Shown here piece by piece: positions 45,011-52,656 of a DNA stretch of 64,000 nucleotides. The notes under the pieces are model-generated. The model was not told the origin of the DNA. It did not search any database and saw only the letters and a list, made by a program, of their open reading frames with translations. How positions within the stretch are numbered: the first letter of the stretch is position 1; the number at the start of each line of letters is the position of its first letter. Source of the DNA: Azovibrio restrictus DSM 23866 (lineage in GTDB: Bacteria > Pseudomonadota > Gammaproteobacteria > Burkholderiales > Rhodocyclaceae); NCBI RefSeq assembly GCF_000429665.1, contig NZ_AUCH01000019.1:22219-86218 (forward strand), given 5' to 3'. The translations under genes were made by a program, and so were the position numbers.

Positions 45011-45334
45011 ATGAGTACTGAAATGACCATGAAGGGAAACATGCGCCTGAACGTGCTGGGCGTTTCCCGGTTCAGCTTCGACGGTATCAGCGGCGTGAAA
45101 GTCTATGCCCAGAAGGAAACCGATGGAGAAAACGAGGATGTCCTCGGAATCGAGGTCGTGGAGTTCGGCGGCAAGTACGCCGTTTTCGAGCAATTCCGGG
45201 GCTACGGCTTCCCGATGCAGTTTGACTGTGAAGTGGAGTTTGCCCGGGGCTCCCGTGGCAAGGCTGCGGTTCGCGTCCTGAAAGCATCCCCGGTCAAGGG
45301 CCAGCAGCTGCCCCCGGAACGCAAGGCAGCCTGA
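45011..45334 (+). CDS. Candidate phage ssDNA-binding protein (gene V-like)
   Basis: A 107-residue protein with a strand-rich sequence (MRLNVLGVSRFSFDGISGVK, then VLGIEVVEFGGKYAVFEQF) and a basic tail, which suits an OB fold. Its size and its place just before the small coat proteins and the major coat gene match the ssDNA-binding protein of inoviruses. Sequence similarity to known gV proteins is not evident by eye, so the call depends mainly on context. A GAGGTG site precedes the ATG at 45011. Confidence 0.5.
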   Translation: MSTEMTMKGNMRLNVLGVSRFSFDGISGVKVYAQKETDGENEDVLGIEVVEFGGKYAVFEQFRGYGFPMQFDCEVEFARGSRGKAAVRVLKASPVKGQQLPPERKAA

Positions 45335-45381
45335 CCCATGCGGGGGAATGAACAAGTTACGGGCCGTCAGTCGGTGCCCAA

Positions 45382-45444
45382 GCCGGGAAGGTCCCCCGCC
45401 CTTTCCCTCCCGGCCAAAGCCGTCCCCGCAAGTGTAAGCGGGAC
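45382..45444. repeat. Hairpin pair between the gV-like gene and the coat-module genes
   Basis: GCCGGGA (45382-45388) pairs with TCCCGGC (45408-45414), and GTCCC (45422-45426) with GGGAC (45440-45444). The 131-base gap has no convincing gene. It may contain a processing site or a weak terminator. Confidence 0.45.
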
Positions 45445-45465
45445 AAATTCCAAAGGGGGCCTCTG

Positions 45466-45816
45466 ATGGCCTCCGGCTGGTACTACAAGGGGAATTGCCT
45501 GGATGCAATCGGCCTTCGTGATTCTGTTTATTCTGAATTACCAATTCCCGTTTCAAACTCCAGCCAGCTTTATTACTTGACCTACATTACAAGCTACAAC
45601 TTTGACCAATCAACCTCCACGCTAAAAGTCAGCTACACCACTCGCATAAGCAACAATTCTGTTTACAACGGTCTTGATACTACATCCCTCCGGCTTAATA
45701 CATGCGAGATCGAAAGCAATTCCGGGGTATTTTCAAGCCTCCCGGTTCAGGACATATTGATTCCTCTAGCCATGTTGTTCTTGTTCTTTATGGGCTTCGC
45801 CCAAGGGAGGAAATAA
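45466..45816 (+). CDS. Phage membrane-anchored protein of the coat module
   Basis: A 116-residue protein, Ser/Thr/Tyr/Asn-rich, with a C-terminal membrane segment at about 94-111 (DILIPLAMLFLFFMGFAQG) and a short basic end. There is no N-terminal signal. Its place just upstream of the 35-residue coat protein suggests a virion or assembly component. The stop overlaps the next start (TAATG). No family is recognised. Codon and base use are more AT-rich than in the host. Confidence 0.55.
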   Translation: MASGWYYKGNCLDAIGLRDSVYSELPIPVSNSSQLYYLTYITSYNFDQSTSTLKVSYTTRISNNSVYNGLDTTSLRLNTCEIESNSGVFSSLPVQDILIPLAMLFLFFMGFAQGRK

Positions 45817-45923
45817 TGGATATTCAGCTACTGGGGTATGGCGTAGCATTCTGGGGGGTTGGATTTGGAATAGGCTATGTATTCAGGGCGTTTGATCTAT
45901 TAGGGCGGGATTTAACATCTTGA
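45816..45923 (+). CDS. Minor coat protein, pVII/pIX-like, 35 residues
   Basis: A 35-residue hydrophobic protein beginning MDIQLLGYGVAFWGVGFGIG, then a short polar end. A strong GGGAGG site lies 6 bases before the ATG, which overlaps the previous stop (TAATG). Size, hydrophobicity and position just before the major coat gene match pVII and pIX, which cap the leading end of the virion and are 32-33 residues long in Ff phage. Confidence 0.65.
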   Translation: MDIQLLGYGVAFWGVGFGIGYVFRAFDLLGRDLTS

Positions 45924-45926
45924 TTC

Positions 45927-45970
45927 ATCTGTTTTCGGTTTGGCACGGCCGGAAACAGATTTTTTATAGT
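45927..45970 (+). promoter_or_regulatory. Terminator-like hairpin overlapping a candidate coat-gene promoter
   Basis: ATCTGTTTTC (45927-45936) pairs with GGAAACAGAT (45951-45960) and a six-T run follows. Within the same bases TTGGCA (45940-45945) and TATAGT (45965-45970), 19 bases apart, could be a promoter for the coat gene. The arrangement would separate coat expression from the upstream transcript. Confidence 0.55.
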
Positions 45971-45988
45971 GCCAGGAGGTAATACACC

Positions 45989-46237
45989 ATGAACACCGTG
46001 AAACAAAAGTTGCTCGCCCTTCTCGCCCTGGCCGTCGGTCTGATGGCTGTCAGCTCTGCCCAGGCTGCGTCTGTCCTGACTGCGGACATGACGGCAGCCT
46101 TGGGCACTGGCCTTACCCAGATGCAGGACACTACCGCTGACCTGATCGCCAAGTTCTGGCCCTACATGCTGGGCATCATGGCCCTGATCACCGCGCCGAA
46201 GCTCCTGAAGAAGTTCTGGAACACGATGTTTGGCTGA
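45989..46237 (+). CDS. Major coat protein pVIII
   Basis: An 82-residue precursor. A signal peptide with basic start and cleavage after AQA (residue 26) leaves a mature protein of 56 residues with an amphipathic acidic N-terminus (SVLTADMTAALGTG), a membrane segment at about 56-69 (FWPYMLGIMALITA) and a basic C-terminus (KLLKKFWNTMFG) that faces the DNA. This is the classic inovirus major coat layout. A GGAGGT site lies 9 bases before the ATG, and a strong terminator follows at 46303. Confidence 0.93.
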   Translation: MNTVKQKLLALLALAVGLMAVSSAQAASVLTADMTAALGTGLTQMQDTTADLIAKFWPYMLGIMALITAPKLLKKFWNTMFG

Positions 46238-46247
46238 TCTGCAGTTT

Positions 46248-46301
46248 CCAGCAGGCCCTGTGGGTGGGCTGCTGGAGGGTAGGCCCTGTGGGTGGGCTAC
46301 C
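46248..46301 (+). repeat. Twin hairpins with identical 18-base cores after the coat gene
   Basis: AGGCCCTGTGGGTGGGCT occurs at 46253-46270 and 46281-46298. Each copy is closed by a different but complementary stem, CCAGCAG/CTGCTGG around the first and GGTAG/CTACC around the second. The paired changes indicate selection on structure. Confidence 0.75.
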
Positions 46302-46302
46302 A

Positions 46303-46331
46303 GGGGAGCCCCAGTGGCTCCCCATTTTTAT
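46303..46331 (+). terminator. Terminator after the major coat gene
   Basis: GGGGAGCC/GGCTCCCC with a 5-base loop, then ATTTTTATT. Inoviruses typically have a strong terminator at this place to limit transcription into gene III. Confidence 0.88.
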
Positions 46332-46365
46332 TGGGTAGCGGTTTCCGTTTCAGCAGGGGGAATCC

Positions 46366-48036
46366 ATGTTTGCCAAGTCGAACAAACGCAAAGCAATTTT
46401 AGTTTTTCTTCTTTGTTTCTCTGGTGCAGCTTTGGCGGTTGGCCCTTTTGCAGGGCTTATTTATTGGGCAGGGATTACTTTTAGTTCCCTCCGTTTCCTG
46501 GCCACCCCGATTACTAGCACGGTTGTTGTGCTCGGTCGTTCGGCTGCAGCCAATGTTCAAGTCTGGAAAATAGCCGAAACGGTGGCAACTGTTGGTGCCG
46601 TGGGGGCCATTATGCTGGCCGACAAAAACCCCGAATCTGCAACCGCAAAGGGCAAGGCCCAGGTTGTTGTGCACATGAACAGCGAGAATCCCAAGCGGGC
46701 TAATCCAGACCCGGAAAAGTGGAATGATCCCAAGGAAGGGGAAACGGACCCCACTCCCAAAAGCTTGAATCCAAATACAGCCCCGCCTGTTACAGGAAAT
46801 CTTGTGGCAATAACTGGGGCGGTTGTATACGCCAGCACAGGACAAAAAGTTAAGGACATATACAGCCTAGGAGATGATGCGATGCTTACTCCCGAAGAGT
46901 CACTGGCTTATGAGGATATTTTTGGAGGAAGCACCTATTCATATTGGAATGCTCGGGCCACCACTAAGAAGTACACAAGCGCCACGCTCGCCAAAAAGGA
47001 ATACAGCATTATCAGCTCTGACAATTCACACAGATTCGACTGGATTGCTACTGATTTTTACAGTGGGTCACTTCCCGAATGCCAAAACGTTAACTACACC
47101 TGTACGGGCAGCATTGACCCTAGTCGTGCATTCACCGTTAGTGAATCCCATGCCAATAACGTGTTGCAGCCGCTTGCGGAAGGTTACAAGGTCGATAAGC
47201 TTGAATATGGCGCTAACAATAGCGTAGCAGTTCATTACAAGCGGATGGTCAAGCTATGCCCGGATGGTTACTCCTACAATTCAACTACCGGTTCCTGCAT
47301 GACTGGAGAGCAAACCAAACCCGCTACTACCCCCTGTGAAGTCATTTTTAAAAACGGTAATTTCCAGACAGATGCCAATAACCCTAACTGCAAGGCCGTT
47401 GCTGATCGGCTTACAGTTAATGGCAATATGGCAATGATGAAAAGTGCAGATGGGGAAACAGAGATAGTAAGAAATGCGGATGGAACTTATACCATCACAA
47501 GCAAAAATGGCGAGAACTGGCAAACCATAAATACAGGCACCTATTCAAGCTCCGGCAATGGCGCCACTGTTGGCGATGTATCCGAATCAAAAACAGGGAA
47601 GTTTATCTATGGCGGTTCTTTTGGCACTGGCTCCAGCTCGGGCAGCTGTGGGGGTAGTGGTCAGCCTCCGTGTTCAATTGATGATTCGGGCTTTGAAGGA
47701 AAGGACAAAGAAGCCACGGAAAAACTGGATGAACTAAAGGGCAAGGAACAGGAAGCCGTTGATAACCTTTCCAAGTATGTGGATAAAAACGGCTCCAATA
47801 ACTTTGGCTTTACCAACTTCCTCCCCAAGCTATGGCCCACCAATCACATAGCCTGTGAAAACATCATGATTAGCATATCTATGACAAGGGGGCCATTTAA
47901 AGGGCTATCCGGCTCCGTTCCAATTGAATTCTGTGACAAGGCCCAAAAATTTAGGGAATTCATGTCATGGCTCGTTTATGCACTTGCCGCGTTGTACATT
48001 TACAAGCGCGTAACCCGCTCTAACAGTTCGGATTAA
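46366..48036 (+). CDS. Adsorption protein, TspB/pIII-like
   Basis: A 556-residue protein with a signal peptide (about 1-24), a long extracellular part with several Cys, a Gly/Ser-rich linker at about 415-440 (GSFGTGSSSGSCGGSG), and a C-terminal domain (ACENIMISISMTRGPFKGLS) ending in a membrane anchor at about 534-550. The C-terminal part resembles the TspB family of Neisseria filamentous phages. By position between coat and pVI it is the tip adhesin that binds the host pilus and Tol proteins. The N-terminal domains are not recognised, as usual for host-range proteins. Confidence 0.85.
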   Translation: MFAKSNKRKAILVFLLCFSGAALAVGPFAGLIYWAGITFSSLRFLATPITSTVVVLGRSAAANVQVWKIAETVATVGAVGAIMLADKNPESATAKGKAQVVVHMNSENPKRANPDPEKWNDPKEGETDPTPKSLNPNTAPPVTGNLVAITGAVVYASTGQKVKDIYSLGDDAMLTPEESLAYEDIFGGSTYSYWNARATTKKYTSATLAKKEYSIISSDNSHRFDWIATDFYSGSLPECQNVNYTCTGSIDPSRAFTVSESHANNVLQPLAEGYKVDKLEYGANNSVAVHYKRMVKLCPDGYSYNSTTGSCMTGEQTKPATTPCEVIFKNGNFQTDANNPNCKAVADRLTVNGNMAMMKSADGETEIVRNADGTYTITSKNGENWQTINTGTYSSSGNGATVGDVSESKTGKFIYGGSFGTGSSSGSCGGSGQPPCSIDDSGFEGKDKEATEKLDELKGKEQEAVDNLSKYVDKNGSNNFGFTNFLPKLWPTNHIACENIMISISMTRGPFKGLSGSVPIEFCDKAQKFREFMSWLVYALAALYIYKRVTRSNSSD

Positions 48037-48047
48037 AGGGGATCAAC

Positions 48048-48377
48048 ATGGGCCATATTTATAAGTTTTTTGCCAGCTACTTTAGTGGAATAGTTGCCTA
48101 TTTCGCCGCAAAATTCTCCATTAGGGTTGCCCGAATCGCCGCCTTCATGGTGGCCTACATTGGCTTATTAACTGCACTTTTCCTGTTAGCTAAAGCCCTG
48201 GTTCTTGGCCTTGTCTATTCAATTGATAACCCCTATTTCTGGATGGGCTATTTTCTGGCATGGCCCGATAATGCAGAGGCCGTTTTCTCTGCGGTCATAG
48301 GTTTTGATCTTGCCGTTATGATCTACAAAGCCCACCGGGCCCAGCTTCGGGAAACGTTGCGAATCTGGGGCTTCTAA
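48048..48377 (+). CDS. Minor coat protein, pVI-like
   Basis: A 109-residue protein with three hydrophobic segments (at about 26-48, 50-60 and 80-95). Size, hydrophobic layout and the place between pIII and Zot match pVI (DUF2523-type) proteins, which sit with pIII at the virion end and release it from the membrane. The stop overlaps the Zot start (TAATG). Confidence 0.82.
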   Translation: MGHIYKFFASYFSGIVAYFAAKFSIRVARIAAFMVAYIGLLTALFLLAKALVLGLVYSIDNPYFWMGYFLAWPDNAEAVFSAVIGFDLAVMIYKAHRAQLRETLRIWGF

Positions 48378-49378
48378 TGACTCAGGGCCTTCTACTGACA
48401 GGGAAGCGGGGCCAGGGTAAAACCCTGTTTGCTATGTCCATGGTCCGGCGCTACATCAGGGAGGGGCGCATGGTGGCAACAAACGTTGATTTGTTTGTTG
48501 AGCATTTGGCCCCGCCTTTCAACAAGGTGCGCCCCTACCGTTTGCCGGATTGGCCCCTGGCGTCTGATCTGAAAGCCATGCCCCTGGGCAATCCTGACCC
48601 TGTTAATGAAAAGAGAAACGGCCTATTGCTGCTTGATGAATGCGCCGCTTTCATTAACTCACGCTCCTGGAACGAGGATAAAAAGGGGCGCATTGAGCTA
48701 ATTGCTTGGCTGGCTCAGTCTAGGAAATTCGGCTGGGATTTATGCATGCTCGCCCAGCATTCAAACATGATTGACTCCCAGATTAGGGAAGCCCTGTTCG
48801 AGCGTTTCGGCTATGCCGTCAATTTAGAGGGAATGATGATTCCCTTTGTCAGTCGGCTGACCTACGGAACCGCAAAACTCCCAAAAATGCACAGAGTCAT
48901 TATCAGACTAGGGAGCCATCCCAGGGCGCCCTTGTGTGACAGGGAGCTATTTACAGGCAGTGATTTATACAAAGGCTATAACACATTGCAGGTTTTGAAT
49001 CCTGAGATAGGGATTCCCAATGGGGCCGGATTTTTCTATCTATCGGCTTACGATATAAAAGGCCGTTATTTGACATGGTGGCAGCGTATGAAAAAGGTCA
49101 TTTTTGGAATGCTAATTATTGGCTTCATCATAGGCTTTGGATCGGCTGAGATTCGGCACCTGTTTTCCCCTGCTCCCGAATCCATTAAAAAACCTGCGGA
49201 ACAAGAAAAATCCTTTGACCCTTCAATTTCTGCTTTTGGCTCTTATCAAGTGAATGGTCAAACCCATGTCTTGCTGTCGGATGGCCGGGATTTAATAGCC
49301 ATTTCAGTTAAACGTTTTTCCAATGGTCAGGCGGAATATGAAATTCAGCAGGGCTTATGGGTAAGGGGGGCATTATGA
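48377..49378 (+). CDS. Zot/pI-like assembly ATPase
   Basis: A 333-residue protein: a Walker A motif GKRGQGKT (residues 9-16), Walker B LLLLDE (83-88), an arginine-containing helical region, one membrane segment at about 241-258, and a periplasmic C-terminus. The Zot domain drives inovirus extrusion through the secretin, with its ATPase in the cytoplasm. It overlaps both neighbours (TAATG and ATGA), so the assembly genes are translationally chained. Confidence 0.95.
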   Translation: MTQGLLLTGKRGQGKTLFAMSMVRRYIREGRMVATNVDLFVEHLAPPFNKVRPYRLPDWPLASDLKAMPLGNPDPVNEKRNGLLLLDECAAFINSRSWNEDKKGRIELIAWLAQSRKFGWDLCMLAQHSNMIDSQIREALFERFGYAVNLEGMMIPFVSRLTYGTAKLPKMHRVIIRLGSHPRAPLCDRELFTGSDLYKGYNTLQVLNPEIGIPNGAGFFYLSAYDIKGRYLTWWQRMKKVIFGMLIIGFIIGFGSAEIRHLFSPAPESIKKPAEQEKSFDPSISAFGSYQVNGQTHVLLSDGRDLIAISVKRFSNGQAEYEIQQGLWVRGAL

Positions 49379-50637
49379 TTTGGCGGATTCTATTCCTGGC
49401 GCTGTTATCATCAGCTGCTTTTGCTGAACCCATTGCATTGAAATTTGACAAGGTTCCAGTCGTTCAGCTCGTCCAGGCGGTTTATGGGGAAATCCTTGGG
49501 CGCTCTTATGTGCTGTCCCCTGACGCTGTTTTGATTGAAAAAGTTATATCAATGCGTGTTGATGTTCAGTCACGCGATGCGGTTCCTTCTGTTCTTTCTC
49601 AAGTGCTGGCCTTTTCCGGTCTGGTCGTCACAGAAAAGGAAAAGGTCTATTACATTGACGTTGCCAGAACAGAAGCCCCGGGAGGCTATAGCCCTGGGGA
49701 TATTGTGGAGGTTTATCAACCTCGCTTTAGGTCGGTCGCCTATCTCCAGGCCCTTGCCGGTGTCGTTGATCGGTCAAGCCAGCTTGCCTTTCAACAGCCC
49801 CAGCCTGTTCAGCTCCAGGCAGGCCAGCCTGCTGCTAACACTGCCCAGGCCCAGCCGATGGCAGTACAAACTCAGGTGGTTCAAGCTGCAGCCGATTTGA
49901 CGCAGGACGTAATGGTGATTACAGGGCCACCAGACCGCGTTGAAAAGGTCATGGCACTACTGGAAAAGGTAGATATCCCTGCCCCCTCGGTAACCATTCG
50001 CGCGGCTTTGGTGGAGCTCTCCACGTCCGGGGATGAATCGTTCAATGTAGGGCTAGCGCTCAATCTCCTGGGCTCCAAACTCGGTGTGTCGCTAGCCGGT
50101 GGGGTCATGGATCAGAACTTCGTCAAGATCAAGAATAGTTCTGTCGAAGCGTTTGTATCTGCCCTGGAGGGGGATACCCGTTTCCGCATCGTTACGGAAC
50201 CCCGGCTAGTCGTTGCGGATGGTCATACGGGAAAAATAGTCGTGGGCTCGGAAGTCCCTACCCGGGGCGCTGTGTCCTATGACGATAACGGTAACGCCCT
50301 CCAATCTATCGAGTACAGATCAGCCGGGGTTATTTTCCAAGTAACGCCAAGGATTTTCAGGGATCGGGTACTGATCAAGCTGGCCCAGCAGGTAAGCAAC
50401 TTTAGCCGCACTACCACAAGCGGGATTGATAGCCCGACCATCATCAAGCGGGACTTGGAAACGGTCGTGGATTTGTCGGAAAGTCAGGTGCTGTTGATGG
50501 GTGGCCTAGATGAAAACAAGGAATCTGCCTCTTCCTCTGGGCTTTCGTTCCTACCCGACTGGATGCGCTCCAAGTCGGACTCCCAAAGCAATACGCAACT
50601 GATGCTGATGCTAGAGGTGTCACGGGTGCCGATATGA
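49375..50637 (+). CDS. Phage secretin, pIV-like
   Basis: A 420-residue outer-membrane secretin. A signal peptide (MIWRILFLALLSSAAFA) is followed by N-domains (LKFDKVPVVQLVQAVYGEIL), a Gln/Ala-rich linker at about 140-175, then the secretin core with VTIRAALVELSTSGDESFNV, TEPRLVVADGHTGKIVVGSEV and the C-terminal VVDLSESQVLLMGGL. It forms the exit pore for the virion. Many inoviruses borrow a host secretin, so encoding its own suggests self-sufficient export. Confidence 0.93.
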   Translation: MIWRILFLALLSSAAFAEPIALKFDKVPVVQLVQAVYGEILGRSYVLSPDAVLIEKVISMRVDVQSRDAVPSVLSQVLAFSGLVVTEKEKVYYIDVARTEAPGGYSPGDIVEVYQPRFRSVAYLQALAGVVDRSSQLAFQQPQPVQLQAGQPAANTAQAQPMAVQTQVVQAAADLTQDVMVITGPPDRVEKVMALLEKVDIPAPSVTIRAALVELSTSGDESFNVGLALNLLGSKLGVSLAGGVMDQNFVKIKNSSVEAFVSALEGDTRFRIVTEPRLVVADGHTGKIVVGSEVPTRGAVSYDDNGNALQSIEYRSAGVIFQVTPRIFRDRVLIKLAQQVSNFSRTTTSGIDSPTIIKRDLETVVDLSESQVLLMGGLDENKESASSSGLSFLPDWMRSKSDSQSNTQLMLMLEVSRVPI

Positions 50638-50638
50638 G

Positions 50639-50696
50639 GGGCGCCCGGTGGGGAGCGCCAGGCGCGGAGCGGTCGGCGCCCCCCCACCGGGCGCCC
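50639..50696. repeat. Large hairpin between the secretin and replication genes
   Basis: Perfect 15-bp arms GGGCGCCCGGTGGGG (50639-50653) and CCCCACCGGGCGCCC (50682-50696), with a further GCGCC/GGCGC pair inside. In Ff phage the gap between gene IV and gene II holds the packaging signal and both origins, so this 144-base gap (50638-50781) is the prime candidate for these functions. There is no T-run. Confidence 0.7.
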
Positions 50697-50781
50697 AGGA
50701 GACGGGCCTGTAGCACGTCTCACAGAAAGAGAAGAGTAGGCGGCAGTTACTCCACATTAGGTCACATTAGAAAGGGCGAAC

Positions 50782-52119
50782 ATGAACAAGCAAGTCAGGC
50801 TGTGGGATCGGTACAGCGTCCAATCCTTGATGGAAAACAAACAGGACCCCAATGGACGTTTGTTCCTCTCCGAGCTGGGCCAGTGCAACCTGGAAGGCGT
50901 CCGGGTTCTCCATCAGGGGCTGGATACCGTGAAGCAGCTATACACGGGCACGCTCCAGGCTGATTTGCTGGAAACCATAGAATCCCTCTACCTCGAAGGC
51001 TTCGGCGAGTGCATCGAGCTGGCGGGCCATCCCTGGGCCATTGGCTCCGGTGGGGCTTCCGGCTACCAGTTCCGGTTGCAGAATTCAGACTTGGGGCTGA
51101 TCTGCTTCGTGAAGTCCCGCTATGCCGATAAGGCGGATTCAGCCTCCCACGTGAAGATAGAAGCCTCCCCCCATTGGCTCTATCCCCGTTCCCATGATCA
51201 GATAGCCAAGGAGCTGAACGCCCTGGCCCGGCATTTCTTCATCAGCCACCCGGCTACATCCGGCGTTGCTGTCCATATGTGTATCGACGTGCAGGGCTGG
51301 GAGCCCCCCAGGGACTTCCAGGACCGTCTGGTAACCCGTGCCCGGCGCATCGTGTCCCATGACTCCCAGAAGCTCCTGTATTGGGACCTGGGCGAAGTTG
51401 CCAGCACCTACAACCGGGGCCAGTCCTATCTGGTCGGGTCTGCAGCCTCGGTGCAGCTGGCCGTGTATCGGAAGGACGTCCAGGCCAAGGCCATAGACAA
51501 GCTGGATTTCTGGCAGGACGTGTGGAAGCGCACCCCCGGGGAGGATTTCGACAAGCCCGCCTATCAGGAAGGAAAACCGGTGTGGCGCCTGGAGCTGCGC
51601 TTCCATCACTCCGTGCTGGCAGAGTTTGGCCGGGGAGTGGCCCAGGGCATGGAATACGGCTTTACCCTCCAGGGGAATGTCTGGTCTGGCGTCCTGGGTG
51701 TGTCTCAACACCTCCAGGGTCTGTGGAAATACGGCTTGAACTCCTTCCGCCTGGAGACTCGCAACGAGTCGGGCTTTATCCGTTACCTTGATCCCATGTG
51801 GCAGCTGCTCATAGAGTCGGTGGAGTTCTCGGCCCCTCGGGGTGACGTGATGTATAAGCGGGTGAAGAAAACCCCGGGCCTTGGCAACGAAAAGAACCTG
51901 ATGCTGGCCGTCGGCAATCTCCTGTCCATCTACGCCAGGAACCGCTTCACCCCGGCCCGGGCGTTCAAGTGCCTCCAGGACAGCGGCGTCTATGAGGATT
52001 TGGAGCGCTACTTTGAAAACAGGGCCTATTCCCGCTTAGCCAGGTACAAGGAATCGGATATATTCGAGTTCGTTTGCAAGTCGCTGCAGCTGCGTACTCT
52101 GTACGGCAAGGCGGCGTAA
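50782..52119 (+). CDS. Phage replication initiation protein (pII-like)
   Basis: A 445-residue protein. By sequence feel and position it belongs to the inovirus/plasmid replication initiators: KIEASPHWLYPRSHDQIAKE, VAVHMCIDVQGW, YRKDVQAKAIDKLDFW and VWRLELRFHHSVL resemble blocks of phage Rep proteins that nick one strand and start rolling-circle synthesis. The catalytic Tyr cannot be fixed by eye. The start has an AAAGGG site. It is the last gene before attR, directly after the large hairpin. Confidence 0.8.
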   Translation: MNKQVRLWDRYSVQSLMENKQDPNGRLFLSELGQCNLEGVRVLHQGLDTVKQLYTGTLQADLLETIESLYLEGFGECIELAGHPWAIGSGGASGYQFRLQNSDLGLICFVKSRYADKADSASHVKIEASPHWLYPRSHDQIAKELNALARHFFISHPATSGVAVHMCIDVQGWEPPRDFQDRLVTRARRIVSHDSQKLLYWDLGEVASTYNRGQSYLVGSAASVQLAVYRKDVQAKAIDKLDFWQDVWKRTPGEDFDKPAYQEGKPVWRLELRFHHSVLAEFGRGVAQGMEYGFTLQGNVWSGVLGVSQHLQGLWKYGLNSFRLETRNESGFIRYLDPMWQLLIESVEFSAPRGDVMYKRVKKTPGLGNEKNLMLAVGNLLSIYARNRFTPARAFKCLQDSGVYEDLERYFENRAYSRLARYKESDIFEFVCKSLQLRTLYGKAA

Positions 52120-52173
52120 CACGAACCAGTCACGACATAATGGCCAGGATGATGCAGAATTGCGGCTTTGGGG

Positions 52174-52193
52174 TTCCTGTCGAGGGGACCAAA
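52174..52193 (+). repeat. attR core, 20-bp direct repeat
   Basis: An exact copy of 39732-39751. Its last base is the A of the ATG of the DUF2946 gene, and its GAGGGG can serve as that gene's ribosome-binding site. Confidence 0.93.
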
Positions 52194-52591
52194 TGAGGGG
52201 TTTGTGCGTGCGCCGTTCGTCCTTCCCTGCAGTGTTTTCCCGGGCTCTGGGGCTGGCCTTGCTGGCGTGGTTCCTGCAACAGCTAGCGGTTCCGGTGGCC
52301 GCCGGACACCAGGCAGCCTGGCTGGTGTCCGGGGCCGCCCCCATCTGCACGCCCCAGGGCATCGTCTGGTCGGGCCAGGCCCCGGATGACGGCAAACCGC
52401 TTCCTCAGTTCCATTGCCCCCTGTGTGGCATGGCCCAGCAGGCCTCAGCTCCTCCCGCTCCGGGAGCGGCCCCAGCTGCCCCCGTGGCTGCCGGACATGA
52501 CTGGCAGAGCGCCGGCGATACAGCTCCCGTCCACGATTTCCGCTATCCGGCGGCCCGCCCCCGGGCGCCCCCCCGCTTGTTCCACGCTTGA
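52193..52591 (+). CDS. DUF2946-like exported protein (copper-associated)
   Basis: A 132-residue protein with a membrane/signal segment at about 14-33 (VFSRALGLALLAWFLQQLAV), a HCPLCGM motif in the middle and a Pro/Ala-rich C-terminus, the layout of DUF2946 proteins often found beside copper genes. The ATG at 52193 is chosen because GAGGGG lies 6 bases upstream, within attR. It is followed by PCuAC and SCO genes. Before phage integration it would have lain directly behind tRNA-Arg. Confidence 0.75.
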   Translation: MRGLCVRRSSFPAVFSRALGLALLAWFLQQLAVPVAAGHQAAWLVSGAAPICTPQGIVWSGQAPDDGKPLPQFHCPLCGMAQQASAPPAPGAAPAAPVAAGHDWQSAGDTAPVHDFRYPAARPRAPPRLFHA

Positions 52592-52656
52592 CAGGTAGAG
52601 GCCCGGCAGCCGGCCCATACCTCCTTTCCCCCATCTCATTCGTGGAGACTCGTATC

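Larger units (their letters stand above)
39732..52193. mobile_element. Integrated filamentous phage (inovirus) prophage, about 12.4 kb
   Basis: An exact 20-bp repeat (39732-39751 and 52174-52193) flanks an integrase, a repressor with divergent early genes, and the full inovirus set: small coat proteins, major coat, TspB/pIII-like adhesin, pVI-like, Zot/pI, secretin pIV and replication protein. The order coat-pIII-pVI-pI-pIV-hairpin-rep matches the circular Ff map. It is larger than many inoviruses because of the integrase and three or four cargo genes. Every core virion gene looks intact, so it may be inducible. Base composition falls visibly in 41.1-42.5 kb and 45.5-49.9 kb. Confidence 0.93.

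Noticed and set aside
45339..45440. 33-codon frame between the gV-like gene and the next gene
   Set aside because: Low complexity, no ribosome-binding site, and it overlaps hairpins; not supported as a gene.
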